A stretch of 64,000 bases of DNA from a bacterium (GTDB taxonomy: Bacteria; Planctomycetota; Planctomycetia; Planctomycetales; Planctomycetaceae), in contig WGMU01000023.1 in assembly GCA_016124895.1 (NCBI GenBank), positions 44,553 to 108,552 on the forward strand, given 5' to 3'. The notes beneath the pieces were generated by a model. The model saw only the letters and a list, made by a program, of their open reading frames with translations, was not told the origin of the DNA and did not search any database. The position numbers and the translations under genes are program-made. The first letter of the stretch is position 1. Each line of letters opens with the position of its first letter. Positions 26,724-35,623 of the stretch are shown in pieces.

Positions 26724-28274
26724 ATGAGTAAGTCCACTGTTCGACTCGCCGTCGTCCTCGTTCTGCTGAGTTGCCGCCTTGCCCGGTCACTGGCCGCCGA
26801 ACAACCTCGTGAGGGGCGACCGAACATCCTCTTCATTATGACGGACCAGCATCGCTGGGACTGTCTGGGAGCGAACGGCAACTCGCTGATCAAAACGCCG
26901 GAACTTGATCGCCTCGCAGAATCCGGCGCGAACTTCACGCACTGCTTCGTGCAGGCTCCCGTCTGTGTGCCGTCGCGAGTCAGCTTCTTCACCGGACGCT
27001 ATCCGCATTCGCACCGCAACCGAGTGAATTACACGCCGCTCGACCGCGGTGAGGTGCTGATGCAGGCTCGTTTGCAACAGGCCGGCTACGCGACAGCGTC
27101 GGTCGGAAAACTACACTACTACCCGCCGACGGCTCAGGAAGCGAAGCGGACCGGTTTTGATTTCGTCGAGCTGCACGACGCCGTTGGGCCGCTCGATCAG
27201 TACTCAGACTACGTAGCGTGGCGGAAAGCGAACGATCCACAGAACGACGTCTACTACCGGGCTCTGGCGAAAGACATTCCACCCGGCAAAAACCCCTTCC
27301 GCCAGGCAATCGATCAGAAGTATTCCGAGACCACCTGGGTCGGAGAACGAACCCGCCACTACATTCGCCAGCTTGCCGCCGGAGACAGGCCATTCTTCCT
27401 GTTCAGTTCGTTCTGGAAGCCGCACTCGCCATTTGAAGTGCCGCAGCCCTTTGACTCGATGTACGACAACGTCGACATTCCACTGCCGAAGGCCGCAACG
27501 CTCGACGAGATCCAGAAGCTCCCACTTCCGCTGCGGCTGCTGATCCTGCGCGGTCGCCCGGTTTACGACACGGACCGCACGCGGCTGCAGTGGATGTACC
27601 GTTCGTATTACGGAGCCATCTCGCACATTGACCGCGAAGTCGGTCTCATCATGCAGACGCTGAAGGAAGCCGGCGTCACCGAAAACACCATCGTCGTCTT
27701 CAGCTCAGATCACGGCGACCAGCTCCTCGAACACGGCCTGCAGGGCAAGAACTGCTTCTTCGAGGCCTCTGTCCGCGTCCCGCTGATTGTCTGGTATCCG
27801 CGTGCTGTCCGCGCCGCACGATACGACGAACTGGTCGAGTCCGTCGACGTCCTGCCGACGCTGTTTGAACTCGCGGGACTTGACGAGCCGTACGAAAATC
27901 AGGGCCGCAGCCTGGTTCCGCTGATCACCGAATCCGACCGACGCTATTCACCGCGCGAATGCGTCTTCAGTGAAAACGTCATCCCGGAAGTCATCACCAG
28001 CGGCAGCCTCGATTTTGAATTCATCAAAGGCCAGGGCATCAAGGGCGTACGTCACCCCGACGCCAAAATGGTTCGCACGCAACGCTGGAAGCTCAACTAT
28101 TACCCCGGCAACGGCGCGGAACTTTACGACCTGCAGAACGACCCCGACGAAGAGACCAATCTCGCCGAGAGTCCCACTCACCAGGAAATCGTCCACGAAC
28201 TGAAAGGCCGCCTGCTGCACTGGCTGAGCACCGCCGACGAACCCGACCAGATCGCCCCTCGCTGGTTAAGGTGA
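26724..28274 (+). CDS. Exported type I sulfatase
   Basis: Hydrolyses sulfate esters, probably of marine or plant polysaccharides. The protein is 516 aa. Residues 1-25 form a signal peptide (VRLAVVLVLLSCRLARSLAA). The metal-binding start RPNILFIMTDQHRWDCLG is followed by CVPSRVSFFTGRYP, the sulfatase signature C-x-P-S-R-x4-TGR with C81 as the formylglycine precursor; later VGKLHYYPP, FWKPHSPF and VVFSSDHGDQLLEHG provide the remaining metal and sulfate ligands. The ATG has GGAGAGG upstream. It follows the Gfo/Idh oxidoreductase on the same strand. No anaerobic or formylglycine-generating maturase lies in this window. Confidence 0.94.
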   Translation: MSKSTVRLAVVLVLLSCRLARSLAAEQPREGRPNILFIMTDQHRWDCLGANGNSLIKTPELDRLAESGANFTHCFVQAPVCVPSRVSFFTGRYPHSHRNRVNYTPLDRGEVLMQARLQQAGYATASVGKLHYYPPTAQEAKRTGFDFVELHDAVGPLDQYSDYVAWRKANDPQNDVYYRALAKDIPPGKNPFRQAIDQKYSETTWVGERTRHYIRQLAAGDRPFFLFSSFWKPHSPFEVPQPFDSMYDNVDIPLPKAATLDEIQKLPLPLRLLILRGRPVYDTDRTRLQWMYRSYYGAISHIDREVGLIMQTLKEAGVTENTIVVFSSDHGDQLLEHGLQGKNCFFEASVRVPLIVWYPRAVRAARYDELVESVDVLPTLFELAGLDEPYENQGRSLVPLITESDRRYSPRECVFSENVIPEVITSGSLDFEFIKGQGIKGVRHPDAKMVRTQRWKLNYYPGNGAELYDLQNDPDEETNLAESPTHQEIVHELKGRLLHWLSTADEPDQIAPRWLR

Positions 28275-28322
28275 CGGTCTTCCCTGACGCGTCAAACACG
28301 TGTCCCTGCCAGTGCGTTCGGG

Positions 28323-29582
28323 CTATTCATTCACGGCTGCGCCGATGCAGAACAGATGCTCGGCCGAGCGGATATAGAAGTGGCCGTGCGAGACCGCCAT
28401 CGACGCCAGGCAGGTTTCGCCGAGTTCATTGGCGGCGATCTCGTCGTACTTCGGGCCGGGGTTCAGAACCAGCGTCACGCCGTCTTCGGACAGGATGTAA
28501 ACCCGGCCGTCCGCGTAAACCGGTGACGCCGAGTGGACGCCTTCGAGACGCTTCATCCAGACGATCTCACCGGTTTCGGCCTCAAGGCAGTGCAGGATGT
28601 TGTCACGCGTGATTGTGTAGAGGTACGGCTTGACGTAGAGCAGCGACGGGAGCGCGGGCACGCCTTTCTTCTGTTCCCAGGCGATATGAGTCTTCGTGAT
28701 GTCGCCCTTCCCGCCGAGCCGGATCGCGCGGATCGTCGGGTCCTCGAAACCGGACGACGTGTAGATCAGGCCGCCGCCGACAACCGGTGACGGCGTGACC
28801 CCCTCGCCCTGGCTGTAGATCGACCAGACCCGCTCGCCCGTCTTCAAATCGTGGCCCTGAACGCGGTCTCCGCCGGCGCTGACAACTTGAGTGCCATCGT
28901 TAACCAGGATCGGAGTGACGTGCCCGACGCGCGACTCACCACGTTTGCCTTTCCAGCGGATCGACCCGTTCTTCGCGTCGAACGAAACCACGAGAGCGTT
29001 TTCCCACGGTTCTTTCCAACCGACTTTCTGCTCGTCACGGCTACTGCCATCGAACGGCATGATAAGCTGGCCGTCGACCAGAACCGGCGACGCTCCCAGA
29101 CCGTGCAGGCTGAAGAACTTGATCTCGCTGTTCGTCCAGACCAGTTTGCCCGAGAAGTCAACGGCGACCGCGGTGCCGTCATAAAAGACCGCGTAAACCT
29201 TTTCGCCGTCAGTGACGGGCGTCGGTGTCGCGTACGAGTTCTGCTTCCGCATTGGTCCCTGCTCCTGCCGATGCACCTCGCGGTCCCAGAGGATCTTTCC
29301 CTCGTCCCGGCTGACGCAGATGACGCGGCACGAGACGCCTTCTTCAGTCGCCGACGTCAGGAAGATTCGGTCGCCAAAGATGATCGGCGACGACCAGCCC
29401 TTGCCGGGGATGCTCGCCTTCCAGACAACGTTCCTCTCGCCGGACCAGGAGATCGGGAGGTTGGTCTCGCTGGAGACGCCCTGTCCGTTGGGGCCACGGA
29501 ACCGCGTCCAGTTTTCGGCACGGAGCGAACCGCTGACGGACAGGCCAATCGTCAGGCACAGGAAGAATCGCATCGTCATCAT
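28323..29582 (-). CDS. Exported PQQ-like beta-propeller protein
   Basis: A 419-aa exported protein of the outer-membrane-assembly/PQQ-propeller type. The start MMTMRFFLCLTIGLSVSG gives a signal peptide ending near SLRAENW; the open frame reaches 29879, but that part would overlap the divergent gene and reads as noise. The mature part opens WTRFRGPNGQGVS, a common beginning of planctomycete propeller proteins, then has repeated blades such as DRIFLTSATEEG, GKILWDREV, GEKVYAVFYDGTAVAVD, GQLIMPFDGSS and GLIYTSSGFEDP. Typical catalytic PQQ-dehydrogenase residues are not evident, so it is probably a binding or scaffold protein. It is divergent from the DUF1592 gene, with 145 bases between. Confidence 0.87.
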   Translation of the reverse strand: MMTMRFFLCLTIGLSVSGSLRAENWTRFRGPNGQGVSSETNLPISWSGERNVVWKASIPGKGWSSPIIFGDRIFLTSATEEGVSCRVICVSRDEGKILWDREVHRQEQGPMRKQNSYATPTPVTDGEKVYAVFYDGTAVAVDFSGKLVWTNSEIKFFSLHGLGASPVLVDGQLIMPFDGSSRDEQKVGWKEPWENALVVSFDAKNGSIRWKGKRGESRVGHVTPILVNDGTQVVSAGGDRVQGHDLKTGERVWSIYSQGEGVTPSPVVGGGLIYTSSGFEDPTIRAIRLGGKGDITKTHIAWEQKKGVPALPSLLYVKPYLYTITRDNILHCLEAETGEIVWMKRLEGVHSASPVYADGRVYILSEDGVTLVLNPGPKYDEIAANELGETCLASMAVSHGHFYIRSAEHLFCIGAAVNE

Positions 29583-29727
29583 GGAGAAGCCTCGGAACTG
29601 CTGGGCGGGTACTGGCTGTTTTCGAGAACGCCGGTCAGAATCGCTGTCCGGAACCGGCGTCCGGCAAGTGCCAGAGTGTCTCGACTGACGCCCGGATTCA
29701 CAATCGGCAGCAAGCTGGAGAAGCAGC

Positions 29728-32118
29728 GTGGCGAACCTGACGCGACTGACAGTCCTCGGTTTGATTCTTGCGACAGGCGGGCAAACGGCCGTCGGCGACG
29801 ACATCGGGCCGTTCCTCAAGCAGCACTGTGTGAAGTGCCACGGAGCGTCGACGCCGAAGGGCGATTTGCGCCTCGACAAGATCGCACCACCGAGTGCTCA
29901 GTCGAGCGACGTCTGGGGAACGATCGCGGACATGATCGAATCGGGCGACATGCCGCCGAGCAAGCAGCCTCGCCCGGACGCCGCCGAAGTCAAACGCGTC
30001 GTCGCGTGGATCAATGCCGAGCTGGCTCGTGCCGCGCAGCCCGAACCGGCACTGCGGCGGCTCAACCGCAGCGAATACGAGCACACGGTTCAGGATCTGC
30101 TGGGCATCGACACGTCACTGTCCGAACTGCTGCCGGAAGACACCAGCGTGCAGGGCTTCGATAACGTCGCGACGGGACTCGGCATCTCGTCGATCCTGCT
30201 CGAAAAATATCTCGACGCGGCCAACGTCGCGTTCGAGGGAACCATCCGCCGCATCAAACCGCTCGAACCCGCAACACGACACATCAAGCTGATGGACCTC
30301 AAGGAGAATGTCGAGTCCGTCAAGCAGAAACGCGGCGGCGTGATCGAACGCGACGGCGCGTTCGTTGATTTCACCGCAGGCTGGCCGCCGGCACGGATCG
30401 ATCCCGCTCACCCGATCGAAGACGGCGTTTATCGCTGCCGTGTCGCCGTCTTCCCGCACGAACCGAACGACCATCGCACGTTGTCCGTCGCGGTCTTCAC
30501 CGGCCCGCTGTTCGGCGATGGCAAACGCATCTTTCAGGGCATGTTCGACGTCACGGGCTCGGCGAAGGAACCGCGGATCATCGAGTTCACGACGCGCATG
30601 GCCGAGTCGCATGCGATGCACATCCTGCCGTGGATTTACCCCGAGCACGTCACCTGGCGGGATAAGGAAGAAGAGCGTCCCGGCGTCGCGATCCTCTGGG
30701 CCGAAACGTACGGTCCGCTCGATCAGGACTTCCCGAGCCTGGCGACACAGCGTCTGTTCGGACCATTTGGCGAGGGCTCGACGCTGGAGATCAAGGAAGG
30801 TGCCGGCGTCTACATCCGACATCGTCGCGGAGTGAAGTCGCACTACGTCGACTCGACCGCCCCGCGCGAGGACGCTGCGCGGATCATTCGCCGTTTTGTT
30901 CCGCGAGCGTTCCGCCGACCAGTCGACGACAGTCTCGCCGAACAGTTCGTCGCCCTGACGCTCGCCCGGCTGGAAGAAGGCAGCTCGTTCGAGCAGGCAG
31001 TGCAGGCCGGCGTCGCGGCGGTCCTGTGCTCGCCGCATTTCCTGCTGCTCAATGCTGTGCCCACCGTTGACGATTACGCCATCGCGTCGCGGCTGTCCTG
31101 CTTCCTCTGGTCGTCGATGCCTGACGATGAACTGCTCGCACAGGCTGCGGCTGGCAAGCTCAGTGATCCGGACGTCCTGCACGCTCAGGTCGACCGGATG
31201 ATCGACGATCCGAAGATCGAGCGGTTTATCGAGAACTTCACCGGCCAGTGGCTCGACCTGCGGGACATCGAATTCACAACGCCCGACGCGAAGCTGTATC
31301 CCGAGTTCAGCGAACTGCTGCAGAGATCGATGCTCGCCGAAACGCGCGGCTTCTTCCGGCACATTCTCAAAAACGACTTGAGTGTCCTGAATTTCGTCGA
31401 CTCCGACTTCGCGATTCTCAACCAGCGAATGGCAACGCATTACGGCATCGAAGGCGTGCTCGGGCACGAGGAATTTCGCGTCGTGCCGCTGCCCGAAGAC
31501 AGCGTCCGCGGCGGCGTGCTGACTCACGCCAGCGTCCTCAAAGTCACGGCGAATGGCACGACGACCTCGCCAGTCATCCGAGGCAACTGGGTGCTCGACC
31601 GGATTCTCGGCCAGCCCGCTCCGCCACCACCGCCTGGCGTTCCGGCCGTCGAACCGGACATCCGCGGCGCGACGACGATCCGCGAGCAGCTCGACAAGCA
31701 CCGCGCGATCGAATCCTGCGCCCGCTGCCACAACCGCATCGACCCGCCAGGCTTCGCGATGGAGGAGTTCGACGTCATCGGCGGCCACCGCAACCGCTAC
31801 CGGTCACTCGGCGACAAAGGCGACCGCATCGAGAAAACGAACTACCGCCTGAACCTGCCCGTTCAGAGCAATGGCGTCCTCGCCGACGGCCACGAGTTCG
31901 CCGACTTCCGCGAATTCCGCAGCCAGCTCCTCGAGCACCCCGACACGATCGCGCGAGCCCTCGCCACCAAACTCCTCATCTACGGCTGCGGCCGCCCCGT
32001 CACCAGCACCGACCGAGCCATCATTGAGTCTGTCACGACTTCAACTCGAACCAGCAACTTCGGCCTGCGATCCATGATCCACGCTGTCGTCGATAGTGAG
32101 CTGTTTCGGCGACCATGA
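29728..32118 (+). CDS. DUF1587/DUF1592/DUF1588/DUF1585 cytochrome-like planctomycete protein
   Basis: A 796-aa exported protein of the planctomycete cytochrome-domain class; the function is unproved but is usually linked to large paralogous secreted complexes. The signal peptide spans about 1-23 (GLILATGGQTAVGD). A first heme-type motif, CVKCH, is at 34-38. LRRLNRSEYEHTVQDLLGID (DUF1587) follows; then the DUF1595 and DUF1592 regions with RRFVPRAFRRPVDD and SRLSCFLWSSMPDDELL; a second CxxCH, CARCH at 664-668, in the DUF1588 segment with NRIDPPGFAMEEFD; and LRSMIHAVVDSELF (DUF1585) at the end. The start is a GTG with CTGGAGAAG upstream. The usual DUF1552 partner lies downstream but is separated by yefM-yoeB. 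Confidence 0.93.
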   Translation: MANLTRLTVLGLILATGGQTAVGDDIGPFLKQHCVKCHGASTPKGDLRLDKIAPPSAQSSDVWGTIADMIESGDMPPSKQPRPDAAEVKRVVAWINAELARAAQPEPALRRLNRSEYEHTVQDLLGIDTSLSELLPEDTSVQGFDNVATGLGISSILLEKYLDAANVAFEGTIRRIKPLEPATRHIKLMDLKENVESVKQKRGGVIERDGAFVDFTAGWPPARIDPAHPIEDGVYRCRVAVFPHEPNDHRTLSVAVFTGPLFGDGKRIFQGMFDVTGSAKEPRIIEFTTRMAESHAMHILPWIYPEHVTWRDKEEERPGVAILWAETYGPLDQDFPSLATQRLFGPFGEGSTLEIKEGAGVYIRHRRGVKSHYVDSTAPREDAARIIRRFVPRAFRRPVDDSLAEQFVALTLARLEEGSSFEQAVQAGVAAVLCSPHFLLLNAVPTVDDYAIASRLSCFLWSSMPDDELLAQAAAGKLSDPDVLHAQVDRMIDDPKIERFIENFTGQWLDLRDIEFTTPDAKLYPEFSELLQRSMLAETRGFFRHILKNDLSVLNFVDSDFAILNQRMATHYGIEGVLGHEEFRVVPLPEDSVRGGVLTHASVLKVTANGTTTSPVIRGNWVLDRILGQPAPPPPPGVPAVEPDIRGATTIREQLDKHRAIESCARCHNRIDPPGFAMEEFDVIGGHRNRYRSLGDKGDRIEKTNYRLNLPVQSNGVLADGHEFADFREFRSQLLEHPDTIARALATKLLIYGCGRPVTSTDRAIIESVTTSTRTSNFGLRSMIHAVVDSELFRRP

Positions 32119-32169
32119 CTTGCCCGGTAAACTCTTGAATTCCCGCTGCCAGAAAAACGGAGCCCAGCC

Positions 32170-32424
32170 ATGCAGGCCATTTCGCTGAAAGACGCTAACG
32201 ACCGGCTGTCCGACCTCGTCGCCGAAGTCCTCGACCAGGCAGAAGCACGCATCGTCGTGACTGAATCCGGCGAGCAGGTCGTGCTGATGCCGATCGACCA
32301 GTTCAATGCCTGGCAGGAGACGATGTACCTCCTGTCGAGCCCCGCCAACGCCCGACACCTGCGACAGAGCATCACCGAAGCAGAATCTGGTCAGGCGGAG
32401 CCGCAGGAACTTTCTGCGGAATGA
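32170..32424 (+). CDS. yefM: YefM/Phd-type antitoxin
   Basis: A DNA-binding antitoxin that neutralises YoeB and normally represses its own operon. The protein is 84 aa, close to E. coli YefM. It reads MQAISLKDANDRLSDLVAEV, the Phd/YefM N-terminal domain, then RIVVTESGEQVVLMPIDQF, and ends in an acidic tail (EAESGQAEPQELSAE) of the kind that binds the toxin. Its stop overlaps the toxin ATG by 4 bases. It lies 51 bases downstream of the DUF1592 gene. I could not define an operator palindrome or promoter in that gap. Confidence 0.9.
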   Translation: MQAISLKDANDRLSDLVAEVLDQAEARIVVTESGEQVVLMPIDQFNAWQETMYLLSSPANARHLRQSITEAESGQAEPQELSAE

Positions 32425-32681
32425 ATCTCAAATTCACTCCATCTGCCTGGGATGACTACCTGTGGTTTCAGCAGCAGGATCGGAAGCTGTTGAAACGGAT
32501 CAACCAGCTACTGGCCGACGCCTGTCGGTCACCGTTCGAGGGGATCGGCAAACCTGAAGCCCTGCGAGGCGACTTGTCGGGATACTGGTCCCGAAGAATC
32601 AACCACGAGCACCGACTCATCTACTCCGTTAAAGCAAATGACCTGATCATTATCGCCTGCCGCTATCACTACGGTGATTGA
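32421..32681 (+). CDS. yoeB: YoeB-family mRNA interferase toxin
   Basis: A ribosome-dependent endoribonuclease that cleaves translated mRNA when antitoxin falls. The protein is 86 aa, and every catalytic residue that I know of in E. coli YoeB is present at the same number: E46 in KPEALRG, R65 in INHEHRLIY, and H83-Y84 in the C-terminal CRYHYGD. It also keeps LSGYWSRRI. It is coupled to yefM by a 4-base overlap. No frameshift or stop is visible, so the pair is likely functional. The DUF1552 gene starts 84 bases downstream. Confidence 0.94.
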   Translation: MNLKFTPSAWDDYLWFQQQDRKLLKRINQLLADACRSPFEGIGKPEALRGDLSGYWSRRINHEHRLIYSVKANDLIIIACRYHYGD

Positions 32682-32765
32682 ACTCCATTAACCTATGTCA
32701 GTCCTGAGTTGCTCATCCCCACAACGCATTCCAACTTCATTCACGCTTTCGTTGAGTTCACTCAA

Positions 32766-34028
32766 ATGTCATTACGAAATCTTTCCCGTCGATCTTTTCT
32801 GCGTGCTACCGGAGTCACTGTGTCTCTGCCCGTGCTGCAGTGCATGACAGCGAAGGCAGCCGGTGAACCCTCAACGCGGGAGGCTCGGCGGATGATTGCG
32901 ATTTGTGCTCCGTTGGGGATTCATACGCCGCATCTGTTTCCGCAGACCGCCGGGCCGGATTATGAGGTGACGAAGTATCTCGAACCGCTGCAGGAGACGC
33001 GGGGGAAGGTGACGGTCATCTCGGGGCTGATGCACCCGATGGTCGATGGCGGACACTCGGCAGAGAAGAGTTACCTGACCGGGGCTCCGCATCCGGGGCA
33101 GCCGAGTTTTCGCAATACGATCTCGGTCGACCAGTTCGCGGCCGAGCGGATCGGGCATCAGACGCGGTTTCCGTTTCTGTCGCTCTCGGCGGGCAACGGC
33201 GGGATTTCCTACACGCGGTCGGGCGTGCAGATTCCGTCCGAGTCGCGACCGTCACGCGTGTTCGCCACGCTGTTTCTGGAAGGTTCGGCCCAGCAGAAGG
33301 CCGATCAGATGCGGCGGATCAAGGACGGCCAGAGCATCCTCGATCTGGTCAACAGCCAGGTGAAGTCGATTCAGAAGAAGTCGGGCCGCGCCGATTCCGA
33401 GACGCTGGACCAGTACTTCACCAGCGTCCGGGAACTCGAACAGCGAATGGTTGCTGCCGAACAATGGGCGAAGCGCCCGAAACCCGTTGTTGATCAGAAG
33501 CCGCCGAAGGACATTGAGGACCGTGCCGATTTCACCGGTCGGATGGAGCTGCTGTTCGACCTGATGGCTCTGGCGATTCAGACGGACTCGACGCGGCTGA
33601 TCACGCTGAAGGGGGCCGGTGGTGCTGAGGTCGTCAATCTGAAGGGCGTCGATGACGGCTGGCACAACCTCAGCCATCACGGCAAAGACCCGGCGAAGAT
33701 CGAGCAACTCGGCATCATCGAACGCGAAGAGTTCCGTCTGTTCGGTGAGTTTCTCAAGAAGCTCGACGCGATCAAAGACGGCGACGCGACGCTGCTCGAC
33801 CAGACCGCGATTCTGCTCGGCTCGAATCTCGGCAACGCATCGAGCCACAACAATTCGAACCTGCCGATCGTCGTCGCTGGCGGCCGCTTCCAGCACGGCC
33901 AGCATCTGGCCTTCGAGGAACAGAAGGCTCCGCCGCTGGCCAACGTACTCGTCTCGTTCCTGCAGCACCTGAATCTGGAAGTCGACCAATTCTCGACCGG
34001 AACGGGTACACTGACCGGCCTGTCCTAG
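32766..34028 (+). CDS. DUF1552 exported protein (Tat signal)
   Basis: A 420-aa protein of the DUF1552 family, normally encoded beside a DUF1592-type cytochrome protein. The start MSLRNLSRRSFLRATGV places a twin-arginine signal (SRRSFLRATG) at the N terminus, suggesting folding, possibly with a cofactor, before export; a longer frame from 32709 is open but moves the signal inward. The body reads MIAICAPLGIHTPHLFP, SGLMHPMVDGGHSAEKSYLTG, RFPFLSLSAGNG, then SVRELEQRM and TRLITLKGAGGAEVV, and ends LLGSNLGNASSHNNSNLPIV. The reaction is unknown. It fits the DUF1592 partner 650 bases upstream apart from the intervening toxin-antitoxin pair. Confidence 0.9.
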   Translation: MSLRNLSRRSFLRATGVTVSLPVLQCMTAKAAGEPSTREARRMIAICAPLGIHTPHLFPQTAGPDYEVTKYLEPLQETRGKVTVISGLMHPMVDGGHSAEKSYLTGAPHPGQPSFRNTISVDQFAAERIGHQTRFPFLSLSAGNGGISYTRSGVQIPSESRPSRVFATLFLEGSAQQKADQMRRIKDGQSILDLVNSQVKSIQKKSGRADSETLDQYFTSVRELEQRMVAAEQWAKRPKPVVDQKPPKDIEDRADFTGRMELLFDLMALAIQTDSTRLITLKGAGGAEVVNLKGVDDGWHNLSHHGKDPAKIEQLGIIEREEFRLFGEFLKKLDAIKDGDATLLDQTAILLGSNLGNASSHNNSNLPIVVAGGRFQHGQHLAFEEQKAPPLANVLVSFLQHLNLEVDQFSTGTGTLTGLS

Positions 34029-34074
34029 TCAGGCGACACATGCGTCTGAACGACAAACCGAAGAGGAGAAGCCC

Positions 34075-34644
34075 ATGAGCACCGCTGATGTGGAAACCCG
34101 GCACACCGCCGACGGATTGCTGGAGATGCCGAACAGCAAATCGTTTGAACTGGTGGATGGACTTCTTGTGGAGAGAAACATGGGCGGGCTGTCGAGCTGG
34201 ATCAACAATCGGATTGGCAAGCTTCTGGCGACGTTTGTTGATGATAATTCACTCGGATGGGTGCTGGACTATGAGGCGGGATATACGTGTTTCGGCGGGC
34301 ACGGCGACACGGTTCGAAAACCGGACGTCTCCTTCGTTCGCTATGGTCGACTTCCAGACGAAGAACTGCCCAATGGGCACATCACAATTACGCCGGACCT
34401 GGCTGTCGAAGTCGTCTCTCCCAACGACCGCGTCTACGAGTTGCAGTCGAAGGTTGCTGACTACCTTGCCGCAGGCGTCGCGCTGATCTGGGTCGTCAAC
34501 CCGGCCGATCGATCGGTCACGGTCTACTCGCAGGCATCTGATCAGCCGGTCGTTGTTCGCAATGGCGGCGAGTTGACCGGTGGCGATGTTCTACCCGGTT
34601 TCCAGTGCCAGGTGAGCAGTCTGTTTCCACCCGTCAAAGAGTAA
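34075..34644 (+). CDS. Uma2 family protein (putative restriction-endonuclease-like fold)
   Basis: A 189-aa protein of the Uma2/DUF820 family, which has a PD-(D/E)XK-like nuclease fold; its biological role is unclear, although copies are numerous in cyanobacteria and planctomycetes. The N terminus reads MPNSKSFELVDGLLVERNMG; the core has KPDVSFVRYGRL and TPDLAVEVVSPNDRVYELQSK, where D, E and K fit the nuclease-type residues; the C terminus has WVVNPADRSVTVYS. The ATG has a GAGGAG ribosome site. It sits 46 bases after the DUF1552 gene, but I infer no joint function. Confidence 0.88.
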   Translation: MSTADVETRHTADGLLEMPNSKSFELVDGLLVERNMGGLSSWINNRIGKLLATFVDDNSLGWVLDYEAGYTCFGGHGDTVRKPDVSFVRYGRLPDEELPNGHITITPDLAVEVVSPNDRVYELQSKVADYLAAGVALIWVVNPADRSVTVYSQASDQPVVVRNGGELTGGDVLPGFQCQVSSLFPPVKE

Positions 34645-34750
34645 ACTGTTTGCCGGAACGCGCTGCGCTCGGTCCGAGCCTGCTCGGGTGCCAGACTGAA
34701 ACCCCGTTGTCTGGGCAACCCGTCGACGAACTTCAACAGGACGAACAACC

Positions 34751-35575
34751 TTGCTGACTCGACTTCTCTTACTGGCCGCGACCACGGCGTGTCTCGCTTC
34801 GACTTCCGCTGCTCTCGCCGCTGACGGTGACTACTCACTTGCCGAGGACATTCAGTACCGCGACGGCGACGATCTGACGGATTATCAGAAGGAACGCTGC
34901 CGGCTCGATGTTTACTACCCAGCGAAGCAGAAGCAGTTTGCGACGGTCGTCTGGTTTCATGGCGGCGGCTTGAAAGCGGGGAACCGGTCGGTGCCGAAGG
35001 GGCTTAAGGAGCAGGGCATTGCCGTTGTCGCGGTTAACTACCGACTGCATCCGAAGGTCACAGCGCCGGCGTATATCGAAGACGCGGCGGCCGCGGTCGC
35101 CTGGACGTTTCGGAATATCGAGCAGTACGGAGGGGCTCGCGATCGTATTTTCGTGAGCGGGCACTCGGCGGGCGGGTATCTGACGAGTATGGTCGGGCTC
35201 GATAAACGCTGGCTTGCGGCGCACCAGATTGACGCGGATAAAATCGCCGGGCTGATTCCTTACAGCGGGCACACGATTACGCACTTCACTGTGCGGGCCG
35301 AGCGCGGTATTGATGGAAAGCAGCCGATCGTCGATGAGCTGGCTCCGCTGTTCCATGTGCGGAAAGACGCGCCGCCGCTGCTACTGATCACCGGAGACCG
35401 CGAACTCGAAATGCTGGGCCGGTATGAGGAAAACGCGTATCTGTGGCGAATGATGCAGGTTGTCGAGCATCCCGACACGACGCTGTACGAACTCGACGGC
35501 TACAACCACGGGCAGATGGCCGAACCGGCGCACCCTTTGCTGCTGCGATTCGTCAAGCGGGTTCTCGCACAGTAA
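34751..35575 (+). CDS. Exported alpha/beta hydrolase (esterase-like)
   Basis: A 274-aa secreted hydrolase, probably an esterase or peptidase of the BD-FAE/Aes-like group. The signal peptide is at 1-23 (LLLLAATTACLASTSAALA). The oxyanion-hole motif HGGG occurs in VVWFHGGGLKAG; the nucleophile elbow GHSAGG follows (FVSGHSAGGYLTS); an LLLITGDRELEML segment supplies the acid, and the catalytic histidine is probably in GYNHGQM. The start is a TTG; CAGGACG precedes it. It stands between Uma2 and the USP gene on the same strand, with gaps of about 105 and 48 bases. Confidence 0.85.
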   Translation: MLTRLLLLAATTACLASTSAALAADGDYSLAEDIQYRDGDDLTDYQKERCRLDVYYPAKQKQFATVVWFHGGGLKAGNRSVPKGLKEQGIAVVAVNYRLHPKVTAPAYIEDAAAAVAWTFRNIEQYGGARDRIFVSGHSAGGYLTSMVGLDKRWLAAHQIDADKIAGLIPYSGHTITHFTVRAERGIDGKQPIVDELAPLFHVRKDAPPLLLITGDRELEMLGRYEENAYLWRMMQVVEHPDTTLYELDGYNHGQMAEPAHPLLLRFVKRVLAQ

Positions 35576-35623
35576 ACCGCTTCTCGAACGGTCGGCTCGC
35601 ATCGCAAGGACAGGAGTTCATTC

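Noticed and set aside
30115..31788. A 557-codon minus-strand frame
   Set aside because: Antisense to the DUF1592-type gene, which is firmly supported by CxxCH motifs and domain order.
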